Source of the DNA: Capniomyces stellatus
Lineage: Eukaryota; Kickxellomycota; Harpellomycetes; Harpellales; Legeriomycetaceae
Assembly (NCBI GenBank): GCA_001661515.1
Contig: LUVW01000017.1
Coordinates: forward strand, 434,001 to 498,000
Reading direction: 5' to 3'
Length of the DNA: 64,000 nt
Part shown: positions 46,528 through 57,620 of the stretch, piece after piece
Numbering within the stretch: the first letter of the stretch is position 1
Layout of the letters: every line of letters starts with the position of its first letter
Program-made: the position numbers and the translations under genes
The notes under the pieces: generated by a model
Database searches by the model: none
What the model was told of the DNA's origin: nothing
The model's input: the letters and a program-made list of their open reading frames with translations, nothing else

Positions 46528-47105
46528 GTGGTGCTCGTGCTTAGATGATTAGTTTGTTTTTGTTATTTTATTTTAAATTATTATATTTTCATTATTATTG
46601 TTAAATTGCGTGTTTATCACCAATAAAAAATAAATAAACGAATAGTTTCAATCAAAAAAAAAAAAAGCCAAGACTTGAAAGTGATTTGATAAACACGTCG
46701 AATGATTAACTTTGGTTTGAGCAAAGGAAAGTTGGGATTATTAAATATGTTTTTTATTTATTTATATTTTTCAAGTTGGGGAGTAACTGGGTAACATAAC
46801 CCATTTTCTGATTATTACTGAAATTTAGAAATATTTCTGATATTCTTTTTTTATTTTTATTTTAAATAGAGCCAATTTGCTGTTTGCTAACTTGTTAATT
46901 TGATTATAAGCTGAATAACGATAAGAGTCCGAGAGTATAACTGGGTTTATTAGAGTAGCACTCGAGATTTAGTAATATATATTTTTTAGAATATATATTT
47001 CATACATACACCAACCCACCAAGAAACGTGGCGTAGAAACAAACAAAAAACAAACAAAAAACAAACAAACAAACAGTTGAATAAATAAAACAAACCAAGT
47101 TAAAT
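46528..47105. other. Intergenic: SRP receptor 3' side / DUF1748 upstream
   Basis: 578 bp, AT-rich. AATAAA words near 46622-46640 fit the SRP101 3' end. A (ACAAACAAAAA)-like run at 47038-47080 immediately precedes the DUF1748 gene and may be its A-rich leader. No other gene. Confidence 0.5.
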
Positions 47106-47518
47106 ATGGGTGCCTTAAGCAAAATAATACACTTTTCGGTTGATGCAGTACTTTTGTCGACGTGTCTTGCGGGAATTAAAAAGTCAACGGGATGGACGTA
47201 AGCAAAAGAAATAAAATCAATTCAAATTAAATAGCGAATTAAATAAATGGGTTTGGATTGGTGATGTTGTATGGATTACAGTACACGCAAATATGGGTTG
47301 TTTGGAGCGAGTCTAATATGGTGATGGTGAAGTGTGTGCGTTTATGTGGAAAGTAACAATGTCAATACCAATAATGTAGATTAAAGTCAAAGAGCTTGAC
47401 AGAGGACAAGGAACTATCAGTGTATATTACCAAGTATCTAAACATCGGAGAGTATACTTTGGATTATGCGGTTGATAAGATGAAAAAGCATCCAGAGTAC
47501 TTTAAACAAGACAAATAA
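47106..47518 (+). CDS. DUF1748 small fungal protein, 2 exons
   Basis: A 76-aa protein missed by a simple ORF scan because it is split. Exon 1 is 47106-47197 and exon 2 is 47380-47518. The donor is GTAAGC and the acceptor ATGTAG. The sequence follows the fungal DUF1748 pattern: MGALSKIIHFSVDAVLLSTC, LAGIKKSTGWTLKS, then a conserved KYLNIGEYTLDYAV segment and a Lys-rich end. The N-terminal third is a single hydrophobic segment, consistent with a membrane-associated, possibly mitochondrial, protein. No biochemical role is established that I know of. Confidence 0.85.
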
Positions 47519-47864
47519 ACCAGTCAGGCAGGAATAGATTTCAAGCAGTTCAACTATTAATTTTAAAGAGGGAAAGATAAATAGATAAAACCAAACTAAA
47601 CTAAACGAAAAAGAGTCTCTCTCGGCAAATAGACAAGTTGGGTTTAACCGTGGTTGTTTATTGTTGATATATTTTACAAGTCGCGTATTGTTGCCTTTAC
47701 AAGATTGAGTTTAATATAGTTTTTATTGTTGTTTAAGTAAATAAAAAAAAAAAGAGTAAATATAAATAAATGATAAGAGTTAAAGAGTTGGAGTAATAGA
47801 GTTAGAGTATAAAAGTAAAAGAGTAAAAGAGTAAAATAGTAATAGAGTAAAATTGGTTGGTTAC
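47519..47864. other. Convergent intergenic region
   Basis: 346 bp between the DUF1748 gene (+) and UTP10 (-). The last 90 bp before the UTP10 stop is a run of imperfect AGAGTAAAA/AGAGTTA units. No gene. Confidence 0.55.
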
Positions 47865-50800
47865 TTAGTTAAAGTAAGGCTGTAGTGATTCACCCAATAG
47901 ACCTTCAATAGTCAAGATAGTTCTTTGAGTTAAGCGTTCAACATCCTCGTTGTCATCTTCAATAAGTTCGGCAAGGAACGGAATGGTTTCGGGCAAGAGG
48001 ATCAAGAACTCTTCGCCAAGGGAGGCGTAGACAAAGTTGACAACGATCAAGCAGCCGTATCGGACAAGGGCGTTGGAGGATCTGGTGAGCAGAAGGAGTT
48101 TGGTTAGACTTTGTTTCCACAGGGAGTCGTTGGCAACAGAGATGTAAAGTTGAGAGACAAGTGGGGCGTAAGAGGTGGTGATATGGTGTTTGTAAGAAGC
48201 AGAGGCGGATTCAGAGTTGGATTTGGATGGGATGTTGTTTAGTTGGTTGGTTAGAGGGGTGATTAGAGAATCGAATCTCTCTATAGTAAAGATTTCGTGG
48301 GAGTTGTCGTATAGGGCGCATTGTTTGAGGGATTCCAAGGCGTTTACCCAAAGTTCGTCGAATTCTCTAGAGTTGTTGTTTTTGTTGGTAACAGAGTCAG
48401 AGTCGGCATCAGAGTCGGAATCAGAGTCGCTGTTGTTGTAGTTGTGTTGGTCTTGATCGAGGCTGGATTGGGCGTATTGAGATAAAACGTTGATGGTTAC
48501 ATCGAATACGTTTGAGTAAAGTGGGGTAAAGATGGACTGGAGTTTGACAAAGAGTGAGTTGATGGATTTGTAGAGGATGTTTAGCCTGTTAAAGTTGAAG
48601 GATTTGGTGGCAGTGGTAGTGGTGGTGGTAGCCCAGTCAACAAGACTGAGGAATAGGGGGATGAAGAGGGACTCGTTGAGTTTGACAAAGTAGTTGACAA
48701 AGTTGTCGATGCAAACGGTTTTCAGGTCAGAGTGGGACGAATTGAATGGATTGGAGATGTTGTCAGAGTTGGAGAGTTTGTCAAAGATGCTTAGGAAGAA
48801 CTTGAAGATTGGTTTTCTGAACTTGACGAGCAAGTCAGGAGACATCAAGTTGACGGTGGTACCAACAAACTTGACGAGCTGGGCCAAATCAAAATCGAGG
48901 GTAGATTTTGATTGAGAAAGTTTGGAGGAGGTGATTGAATCAAAGTATTCAAACTGGGCAGGAAGCAGCACTCTTGGGTGGATGAGGGTAGCGAGTTTGG
49001 TGGTGAGGGAGGCGAGTTTCAGGGCAATTTTTTTGCGGAGGGAAACGTCTTTAGATTTTTTGAGTTTTTTGGTGGTGGCGAGGGAGATGGAAGAGTTTAG
49101 GGAGTTGTTTAGGATGATTTTGAAGATTTGTTGCATGTAAGGAGACAAGAAGTTGAACCACTTTGAAACTATGGCGTCAAGAACAGCGATTCCGCTGGCA
49201 ATAGAAACCAAAACATCATTATCATTTTGTTTTCCATCGTCAGAACCAGTTTCAAGATCGTTTTGGTTGTTGTTGTTGAGTTTGGAAATTGAGGAATTTA
49301 GTTGATTGATGACAAAGGGAACGAGTTTAGGTAAGAACTGGACGGATCTGGTGCCTAAAACGTTAACAAGGTTGGAAAAGTATATGAGGGAAGGAACGAT
49401 TACGTTGTTGTTGGAGCAATTGAGCAGTTTCAACGAGTTGGTTGAAGCGTCAATTTCCAGCAGTGAGTTGAAGGAGCTGATGAATGGGGAGTGTTTGATT
49501 GAGCCAAAGTTAGATGCCAGAGTTGAAAGACAAAGAAGAGAGTCTTGGCAGGTTTGGGCGTGGTGCTGGGAAATAGAGGATTCAGAAGTGGAAGTGGTGA
49601 ATGAGTCTGAGGTAGTGACAAAGTTGACTAGATTTGGAACCAGGGAAACCAGAGAGTTGACGATTTCAAGGTCAAATTTGGACCAGCCAGTGGTGGTGAT
49701 TGGAGAGGATGAAGTTGAAGAAGTTGAAAGGTTGTAAGAGCTAGTGTAGGTATGAGTGAGGTAGTAATTGAACTCGGATACTTTGTTGTTGAGCAAGGTG
49801 ATTGCTTTTCTTTGAACGGTTTGGTTTTGGTGGGTGAAGAGGTTCTTGATGAAAGTGATAAAGTAGAACCAGTCAAGCTGAGTGATTGAGAGTTCAATAG
49901 AGTTGTAAGAAAGTTCAAGAAGGGTGTTGATATTGGCAATGAGGTTGATTGATTTCTTTGATGAGGAAGAGGTGGTGGATGATGATGAGATTGGGTTTTG
50001 GGATTTGAATAGAGAGAGTTTTGCAATGAACTCGAGAATTGACTGAACAAGCAAGCTTTGGTAAGTTTCAATAGAGTTAGGTTTGTCGATGGAAGGTTCA
50101 GAGTTGCTGGTAGAGTTACTGGGAGAGTCGCTGGAAGAGTCTGGAGAGGTTTGGGGAGAAGAAGATTTGGCAGAGTACTTTTCAGACTCGACCATTTCAA
50201 TGTACTTGGGGTTGGTTAGGACAAGGTTGATGAACTCAAAGTTGGCCTTGTTGAACGAAGTGACAAGTTTGTTGCTGGCACGGCTGTAGTCAAACCCGCA
50301 GTAACCAGAGCCAATGTCAGAGCTGTTTTCAGAGCGAGATGAAAGGCTGGTGGCAGATTGGTCGGCTGCAGAGGTAGATTTAGGCTGGATTGGCAAGGTA
50401 AGCAGTTGTTTAACAAGACCAACCATTCCAAAAGTGAGTACTTGGCAATCAAACTGAAGCCCCAACGTGGAGATAAACTGGATGTACTCGGTTTTATCAG
50501 AAAGGAACTTGTTGCTTCCAGATTCAATAGCAGAATCAACCGAGTCCAGGGGTTTAGAGCTGGAGTCAGGCTGCTTGGATGCACGAAGGGCGTAGCGTTC
50601 AAGGAGCAATGAGAACATGGTGGAGAGGTACGAAGATGGACCAACGGTTTGAAGCAGCAGTTTGAAAATAGGCAGTCTGCGGTGAGTTGGGATGTAAGGA
50701 AGAGCATCAGCAAACACGGTGAGCAGGCCAATACAACTGTTGGTGTTTGTAGTTGGAGGCAAAGAAGACGCGATGAGTTTAGGAACGATTTGTTTGATGG

Positions 50801-53800
50801 CTTGCTGAATTACATAGTACGTGTAGTTGTCATCTTGTCTCAAAACGTTATCGCCCATAAACGTGAAAATAGCCATAACGTGGTGTAACACCAAGTGATC
50901 ATGTTGGTTTGCGATTTCAGCAAGAAGCAGCAGCGCTACAGATTGAGTCTGCAAAGTCGATCCAAGCGACCTCAAAACCTTGACAACAATGTCAACCTTA
51001 ACAATCACCTCTTCAATCGCAACAAAGTTCGCATTACACTCGCAAAATACCGTTGTTAACAGTGTCATTGCAAGCTGCTTGCTGTACTCTTGCTTGTTTG
51101 CCGCACTGCTTGGCTTCTGTCCCGTTGCCTGGTGGTACTCTGTTGCTGAAAGAATGTACAGAATGTCAAACAATGGTGGCACAAACAATGGACTTGACTT
51201 GACGCTCACCGGTTGGTTTGCTACCAGTTCAAGAAGACTGACCAGTGAGTCCGCCATTTCCTCAACATCTCCACTTTGCCCGCCTGCTAAAGGTTGGCTG
51301 CTGTGTTTGTGTTTTTTGTTAGCTGTCACCATTGCCTCTTTACTGTTTGCAACCAGTGTTTGGTCGCTGTCAACTCCATTCTTCGATATCCACTTGTTCA
51401 GGTGCAAACATAATGATTCTGCATCAAGCCTCAAACTCTCAACCACTTGGTTTACCAGCGTTGGTTCAGTACCGTAACTCGCTTCTCCAATTAAGTTTGG
51501 CAAAAGCGATGATATTGTCGATCCACTTGCAAATTCCACTAACAACGCCTCGACTATCTCAATCATCACGCTACCTGCCCCATCAGCCCCATCAGTCTCA
51601 CCAGTGCTTGTAGTACCTGTAGTAGCTGTGGTTCCAGACAACGCAACAAATTCGGTGCTGATGTTGGCCAGTAAATGGGCCAGACACAAGTCTTGCAGCA
51701 CCGCCGCCACCACCTCCTCGCAACTCCAGCTACTCAATTCTGTTTTGAGCTCCAGCTGTTCAACACTTAATTTAACCGCTGACTCTCCAACACCTCGACC
51801 CTGAACAAACGCTACAAATCTGTTTAACCAAACCGACCCCCATGCCATGTTCCTCATCGAGAAACACGACACCATCAATCTGAGCAGTTCTAAAACCCAC
51901 TGTTCAAACACCGCTCCTGGCGCCTCCATTGCAACCAGTCCCTGTGCGGTTTGTGTCAGCACATCGTCAATGTACTGCGCCTGGCTTGCACCAACCACTG
52001 TTCTGGTAAGTTTCAACGTCTCGCCCAGGAAACCCACTGCAACCCCGTTGCTTCTTCTGCCTTGGCGCACGTCCACCAGCCTAACCACACACTTCATCTG
52101 GATCCCCATCACTATCAGCAACGTATCGATGATTCCGTGGCTGCACAGCTTCTTGATCTGCTTGTTGATCGCTGCCTTTCTGCCAACCCCCATCATCAAA
52201 AACGACTCCATGAACTTGTCATTTGCAAGAACCTCGTTTGAATTCGCCAGGATTGCACTGATTATCATCCTAACGTCTTCAACCGCCATAAACTTGATCA
52301 CCACCGCCTCACCATCGCTCTTCTTCTTCTTGCTCTTACTTCCTGCTGGCCCAAAAAACCCAACTTCCTTGTATATCTTCATCTCCTCGCCACCGTGCTT
52401 CTTCTTGCTGCCTGCTCCCACTCCAGCTCCGTAGATCTGGTCCAGTGCCGACAAACACTTCAAGCTGTTTGCCCGAACCGACTTGTGTCTGCTTGAACAA
52501 CAAACCACCAGAATCGGTAGAATCACTTGGTAATCCACACTTCCGGCTTTTACCCCAGCCTTGCCGCTGTTTGCAATCACTTGTGTTTGCAAATAAGTCG
52601 ACAAAACTAACAAACTCCATCCCTTCACTCCCGCCTCCACCCCGCCATTTACCACCAACGAACACAGGAACTGCACCCAGTCATCCGCCAACACTTGCTC
52701 GTACAGCTGCCCAATCACCAGTCCATCAACCACCGTCAGTCCAGTTGCTTTGCTCACCGAGTTGACAAACATCCTCTCAACCAACCCTCTGTAAATCTGG
52801 CTCGCTTCCAATTCCAACTCCAATCCCGCCTTCTGCACCGTAAACCAGCTGTTTACCACGTACCCTTGCGGTCTTTTAACGCTCTTTATTGCTACAAGCA
52901 AACTCAGCACACCTACTGCTGCGTACTCCCATTCGCTCTCTGCGCCCACCAGCAGCTCTGCCACCTTTCCAGCCACCAACGCGCCCTGTCCTTCACTACC
53001 CACCTCCTTTTGCAGCGCCAACGTACCAATCTTGATTATCTCAACCTTGTGCGCGTTTACCAAGTCTGCCAGCTTGCCTACCTCTGCCCCAGCACCCACT
53101 GTTCTGTTTGCTGGTCCGTTATATGCCGATTGGCAGGCATCCATGTACCATGCCAGCTCCTCTCCACACTCAATTCCCGACTTGGACTCAAGAATGCTGA
53201 CCGACTTTGCCGCCATTGCCACCGACTTTACTGTTTTATCATCTCCGTTTATCATGAGCTCAAACAACTCTCCATCTCTGCCTCCCTCCTCCTCCCCAAC
53301 CAAACCAAGGTTTCTGCTCATCAAACTAATCACCCCTTCAAAGACTGCCCGGCTGCTGCTTCCTTCATCCCCCTTTTCCTTACCGCTCTTGCTTACTGCC
53401 ATCTTGATCTTCTCAACACATCCCCCCAAGTTTTTCACCAACTTGCAGTTTTCTCCATACTTTTTGCCCAGTTTCTCCCCCAACTTCGACAAAATCTCAA
53501 CTGCTAGCCCAAAAAACTTGCCAGACGCCTTGCAGCCCCCAAACACCAAACTCAATAGCAAGTAAACCCCCTTGCTGCAGCTCTGCTTATCTCCTAAAAT
53601 CTCCTTCTCCAACAACTGGCTCAATATCCCCCTCACAAGCCCCTCTCTCAGTTTCCCGTCTCTGAAAATCTCTCCACCAAATACTACCTTCTCAATTGAT
53701 CCAATCACCTCCGCAACAGTCAAGTAATCCAGCAGCCTCAGCTTAGTCACCTCGCTCAAAACCTGCAAGCTGTAGTCGTTCAGTCGCTCAACCACCAAAC

Positions 53801-55523
53801 TCTTAACCTCATCCAAGTCGTACTCCTCACTACCTTTGTCCTTGCTTGCTTTCAAAAGCAACACCAACTTTTTCACTGCAACCACCCGAACACTTTCATT
53901 AGCATTGTTCAACCCCATATACAGCGCTGTGTCTGTCACCAACCCCGAATCTACTCCCGAGTCAAGCTCCAAATTCATCGTCTTCATTGCCACCATTCCA
54001 AGCGGGAACTTTTCCTTCCCAGCATCTGCTTCACCCTGAACCTTGCTCTTATTCTTGCTTCTAAAGTTCTTTGTTGCCAACTCGTACAGCTTTGTTTGCG
54101 CCTTGCTCACATCAAATCCCCTATTTGCTTTGGTTTCAGATCCGACTCTGGCTTTACTACCTGCTTCCTTGTTCACTTCCTCCATTGCCCTTGAAACCGA
54201 CTTTTCCATCTCCCCAACAAACCTGTCAGACAGCTGCTCCATCACTCCTTGCATTCTCTGCTCAAACTCCTCCTCATCACTCTCACTTTCCTCCTCTCCA
54301 TCATTTGACTCCTTTCTGACAAAGTAATCTCCATATTGCATTACCAACTTGTCAAAAATGTCTTGGTTAATCACTTTATCAAAGTCTCCGCTTCTACAAA
54401 TTACTCCTAAAAGCTCCAAGCTCCCGCTCTCCTTTACCCCCAAACTCCCACAAACTGCCTTCAGAATCTCTTCCACAACCCCTCTTGCCGACTCCCTGTC
54501 TTCTCCTGCCTCCAAGTACTCCTTGATCTCCCCCAACAATCCCCCGTTCTTGCTGTCTCCCAACTCCTTGATCATCTTAAACGTCACCATCTCCGACCGG
54601 AACACCTGTGCTCTCATGAACCTCATCAAACACATAACCATCAATTTTACGTCCTGTGCCTGCTTGATTAATGCCAGTATTACCTTCTCAACAACCGCAT
54701 TCTCAAACTTTACTCCTCGGTCACACAAAGAACTCAACACCATATAGTTTGCAACCTGCAAACTCGCATCATTCGACCCCAATCCCTTCAGCACCACTGG
54801 AACATAGTACTCCACCTCCTTCTCCCCAACACTCTTAAGCGACTCCAAGTACTCCACATTCAACGTTCCGTAAAACGTATACAGCGTTTGGTACCCATAG
54901 TTTCTTTTCTTTGTGCCCATCGTTGCCAAATATACCATCTCGTTAATATCCTCTAGCACCCTTCTATCGTGCTTCATTTGCGTCACCAACGTCTGCCTGT
55001 CCAGCAACCTCTTGCTCTTACGCTGCGATATCAAGTACTTGTACTTGTCTATCCCCTCAGATGGAAACCTCATTATCGTCAGCAACACCAAGAACCCCTT
55101 TGTCATATGATACGGCATCATTATCTCCACCAAGTCTTTCACATTGAGCTCGTTTACCCTATACCTACGTATCATCCACTCAAGCGCCTTGCCTGCATCC
55201 CTACTCATAAAGTATGGCGCCAACTCCATCAAAAATCCTCTGATCTCTGTGTCCAACTTTAAATTCTCTTCTTTTGTCTCCAAGATTCTGTCTCGATCCT
55301 TGCTTCCAATCCCAAACAGCGTCTTTTCAAACTTGCTGAAATTCGTATTCAGTTCCTTCAGCCCTGTTATCCCCTCAACCCCAATCTCGTATATATCCTC
55401 CATACTCAAATCCGCTGCTCTTCGCGACTCAAACAAAAACGAAGCTCTCAATCGAAGCCCTGCCTCCGAAGCCCCCAGTCTGTCGACTGTTTGCTTTTTG
55501 TATAATTGCTGTGCTAACGACAT
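47865..55523 (-). CDS. UTP10: UTP10/HEATR1, U3 snoRNP (t-UTP) HEAT-repeat protein
   Basis: Nucleolar scaffold of the small-subunit processome, part of the t-UTP subcomplex needed for pre-rRNA transcription and 18S processing. It is one uninterrupted 2552-aa ORF starting at an ATG with MSLAQQLYKK, typical of the family. The N-terminal domain shows FLMELAPYFMSRDAGKALEWMIRRYRV and the MPYHMTKGFLVLLTIMRFP region (near 95-160). The rest is HEAT-like helices, with an acidic stretch (ESESDEEEFEQ) near 425 and a Ser/Asn-rich second half. The C terminus, ending EGLLGESLQPYFN after an acidic EDDNEDVERLTQ, matches UTP10 ends. It is longer than yeast Utp10 (about 1770 aa) and human HEATR1 (about 2140). 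Base use differs sharply between halves. No introns seen. Family is confident. Confidence 0.93.
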   Translation of the reverse strand: MSLAQQLYKKQTVDRLGASEAGLRLRASFLFESRRAADLSMEDIYEIGVEGITGLKELNTNFSKFEKTLFGIGSKDRDRILETKEENLKLDTEIRGFLMELAPYFMSRDAGKALEWMIRRYRVNELNVKDLVEIMMPYHMTKGFLVLLTIMRFPSEGIDKYKYLISQRKSKRLLDRQTLVTQMKHDRRVLEDINEMVYLATMGTKKRNYGYQTLYTFYGTLNVEYLESLKSVGEKEVEYYVPVVLKGLGSNDASLQVANYMVLSSLCDRGVKFENAVVEKVILALIKQAQDVKLMVMCLMRFMRAQVFRSEMVTFKMIKELGDSKNGGLLGEIKEYLEAGEDRESARGVVEEILKAVCGSLGVKESGSLELLGVICRSGDFDKVINQDIFDKLVMQYGDYFVRKESNDGEEESESDEEEFEQRMQGVMEQLSDRFVGEMEKSVSRAMEEVNKEAGSKARVGSETKANRGFDVSKAQTKLYELATKNFRSKNKSKVQGEADAGKEKFPLGMVAMKTMNLELDSGVDSGLVTDTALYMGLNNANESVRVVAVKKLVLLLKASKDKGSEEYDLDEVKSLVVERLNDYSLQVLSEVTKLRLLDYLTVAEVIGSIEKVVFGGEIFRDGKLREGLVRGILSQLLEKEILGDKQSCSKGVYLLLSLVFGGCKASGKFFGLAVEILSKLGEKLGKKYGENCKLVKNLGGCVEKIKMAVSKSGKEKGDEGSSSRAVFEGVISLMSRNLGLVGEEEGGRDGELFELMINGDDKTVKSVAMAAKSVSILESKSGIECGEELAWYMDACQSAYNGPANRTVGAGAEVGKLADLVNAHKVEIIKIGTLALQKEVGSEGQGALVAGKVAELLVGAESEWEYAAVGVLSLLVAIKSVKRPQGYVVNSWFTVQKAGLELELEASQIYRGLVERMFVNSVSKATGLTVVDGLVIGQLYEQVLADDWVQFLCSLVVNGGVEAGVKGWSLLVLSTYLQTQVIANSGKAGVKAGSVDYQVILPILVVCCSSRHKSVRANSLKCLSALDQIYGAGVGAGSKKKHGGEEMKIYKEVGFFGPAGSKSKKKKSDGEAVVIKFMAVEDVRMIISAILANSNEVLANDKFMESFLMMGVGRKAAINKQIKKLCSHGIIDTLLIVMGIQMKCVVRLVDVRQGRRSNGVAVGFLGETLKLTRTVVGASQAQYIDDVLTQTAQGLVAMEAPGAVFEQWVLELLRLMVSCFSMRNMAWGSVWLNRFVAFVQGRGVGESAVKLSVEQLELKTELSSWSCEEVVAAVLQDLCLAHLLANISTEFVALSGTTATTGTTSTGETDGADGAGSVMIEIVEALLVEFASGSTISSLLPNLIGEASYGTEPTLVNQVVESLRLDAESLCLHLNKWISKNGVDSDQTLVANSKEAMVTANKKHKHSSQPLAGGQSGDVEEMADSLVSLLELVANQPVSVKSSPLFVPPLFDILYILSATEYHQATGQKPSSAANKQEYSKQLAMTLLTTVFCECNANFVAIEEVIVKVDIVVKVLRSLGSTLQTQSVALLLLAEIANQHDHLVLHHVMAIFTFMGDNVLRQDDNYTYYVIQQAIKQIVPKLIASSLPPTTNTNSCIGLLTVFADALPYIPTHRRLPIFKLLLQTVGPSSYLSTMFSLLLERYALRASKQPDSSSKPLDSVDSAIESGSNKFLSDKTEYIQFISTLGLQFDCQVLTFGMVGLVKQLLTLPIQPKSTSAADQSATSLSSRSENSSDIGSGYCGFDYSRASNKLVTSFNKANFEFINLVLTNPKYIEMVESEKYSAKSSSPQTSPDSSSDSPSNSTSNSEPSIDKPNSIETYQSLLVQSILEFIAKLSLFKSQNPISSSSTTSSSSKKSINLIANINTLLELSYNSIELSITQLDWFYFITFIKNLFTHQNQTVQRKAITLLNNKVSEFNYYLTHTYTSSYNLSTSSTSSSPITTTGWSKFDLEIVNSLVSLVPNLVNFVTTSDSFTTSTSESSISQHHAQTCQDSLLCLSTLASNFGSIKHSPFISSFNSLLEIDASTNSLKLLNCSNNNVIVPSLIYFSNLVNVLGTRSVQFLPKLVPFVINQLNSSISKLNNNNQNDLETGSDDGKQNDNDVLVSIASGIAVLDAIVSKWFNFLSPYMQQIFKIILNNSLNSSISLATTKKLKKSKDVSLRKKIALKLASLTTKLATLIHPRVLLPAQFEYFDSITSSKLSQSKSTLDFDLAQLVKFVGTTVNLMSPDLLVKFRKPIFKFFLSIFDKLSNSDNISNPFNSSHSDLKTVCIDNFVNYFVKLNESLFIPLFLSLVDWATTTTTTATKSFNFNRLNILYKSINSLFVKLQSIFTPLYSNVFDVTINVLSQYAQSSLDQDQHNYNNSDSDSDSDADSDSVTNKNNNSREFDELWVNALESLKQCALYDNSHEIFTIERFDSLITPLTNQLNNIPSKSNSESASASYKHHITTSYAPLVSQLYISVANDSLWKQSLTKLLLLTRSSNALVRYGCLIVVNFVYASLGEEFLILLPETIPFLAELIEDDNEDVERLTQRTILTIEGLLGESLQPYFN

Positions 55524-57620
55524 TTTCTATTCCCTTGCTCCCTTTATTCTTGTTTTTATCTTTATTTTCGCTTTTATCGCTTCTATTTTCCTATCTATCC
55601 TACCCTGTATATACTTTTGTTTAACCTTGATGTATATCCACCGTCCTTTATTATTGTTTTACCTTTGAAAATCCTTCTTTTGTCCAGATTTAATATCACT
55701 GATCCAGATTCTATTTCAATCTAATTTTCAAGTTAACTCTATTTCCTATTTTTTTTTTCTATTCGCTTTCAACAGTTGAAATAAATTAAAAGCAAAGCTA
55801 AACAAAACAATTCCTTTTCTTTTCTTTTAGTTCCTCAACTACTGATTAGGCTTCACTTTTAGATTCAAGATTAGAATTTTTTTTTTCTTTTTTTTTTGTT
55901 TCTCCTTTTAAACTTCGCTTGTTAAACTTCAACTACCATTATTTACCTTTTTATTATTTAATGCGTGTATAATTGTGCTAACCAACTCGATTTGAAATAC
56001 AAACTCGAGATTTTTTTTTTTTCATAAAAAATTTTTTTTACTTATTTTTTTATTATGATTGTAGCAAATTTATTGGCTGATCAAATATTTCTTTTTTTTC
56101 AATTGAAGAAATAGAAAATTCAAAAAAAATTAGTGAAATTATGATTCAAATGGATCTTTACTCGAAAATCAATCAAGTCGATATATTTTTTTTAAATTGC
56201 TTAATAACCAAACTTTTGTCACTTTGTCGAATTTACAAATACTACACCGGTTTCGGTAGACTTCTTTAAATGTTACTATCCCTCAGTTCCTTAACCAAAC
56301 ACCCTGAAAAATATTTACAGAACATTGCTAATCGGACCAGACCTGTCCTGCCCTGACTAATTCAGTTCAGTTCAGTTCAGTTCAGTTCAGTTCAGTTCAG
56401 TTCTGTTCTGTTCTGTTCTGTTCGGTTCGGTTCGGTTCGGTTCGGTTCGGTTCGGTTCGGTTCGGTTCGGTTCGGTTCGGTTCGGTTCGGTTCGGTTCGG
56501 TTCGGTTCGGTTTTGTAAATGTTCTGCAAATGTCCGTAAATATTCTGTAAATGTTCTAAAAGTAAATTTTAATATGGTGCAGACGGAAAATTATTATTCT
56601 TTTTAATCAGTGTTCAGCTATTACCATTGTTATATTCTTAAAGTCAAGCCAGCTTTCAAAGTACTGCAAATACGCGAATTGGCGTAACGTGTTCAGTGCC
56701 AAAAGTGGGATAGATGCTTGTTTTTTTTTGATTCCTGTACCAACAAGGTCAGTTGTATAATTTACTAGTATTTGGCTTGACCAGTATTATACCACTGTCA
56801 TTTGACCCTGCTGTTATGTATACCGGCTTTGCTAGCACTTGGATTTATTTGCCCTATCTTCCTCAGTTATCATTGGCTTCTAAAATTTAATTGCTTTATC
56901 AAAATCACTCAATTTTCTTTTATTATTTTTTACATTGAATTTATCGACCAGGCACTACACTAGTTTATTTTTAGAAATAATTGACGTCTGTTTTTCATTA
57001 ACCAAGTTCACTCTATTTTTAGCCAACTTTCTGATTTTACAGAATCGGAATAAATAACCATACAATTACAGTAGCTAATTGAATAGTTATTATCACAAAC
57101 TGCTTAGCAATTCCTCACTTCCTGCCCATTTAATCACTGATTTTCTTGTAATAATATTGGTTACATAATCAAAGTTTACCTAAAAGGCCGTTCCTACTTG
57201 CTATTAATAATTGCTAATACCAGTAAACATACACCGTTCGATACTAGTCAAGTTTTTGTAACATTTCCTGCAGAATCCAGTTGATATTATATAACATTTA
57301 CTTGCTAATGAATTGCAAATGATTTCAAATCGGGAAAAATTGCTTCAAAAAGCAGCAAAAGGAAACTGGAATCGTGTAATCCTTATATTAAAGCTCTTAC
57401 GCTTAAGGAAAGTTTGACGGTTGAAATCCCAAAGAAAAAAAAATGTGAATAAAATGATTAATAACCGCTAAATTTTGTTCATTTTAATTTGGCTTTTAGT
57501 ATTGAAATAAATATGGCTGCTGTTCCCAAATCAATTTAAAGAAAACCTTCCTCATTTCACTTCAATATATATCTTTTAACATCTTACCTGCCTCATCATT
57601 TCCATCACTAACAACGCACT
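55524..57620. other. Divergent intergenic region UTP10 / protease, about 2.1 kb
   Basis: No gene supported. It contains T-rich runs just upstream of UTP10, the pentanucleotide array at 56361-56513, and an AATATATAT word about 55 bp upstream of the protease ATG that could act as a TATA element. Both promoters are expected here. Confidence 0.5.
56361..56513. repeat. Ordered pentanucleotide satellite TTCAG-TTCTG-TTCGG
   Basis: About 30 tandem copies of a 5-bp unit in three blocks: roughly eight TTCAG copies, then four TTCTG copies, then about 18 TTCGG copies. Only the fourth base of the unit changes, and the blocks do not mix. It is non-coding and lies between UTP10 and the protease. Confidence 0.97.

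Noticed and set aside
51847..53565. Long plus-strand frames of 106-270 codons opposite UTP10
   Set aside because: They reflect the C-rich bias of this half of UTP10; the minus-strand protein is a clear family member.
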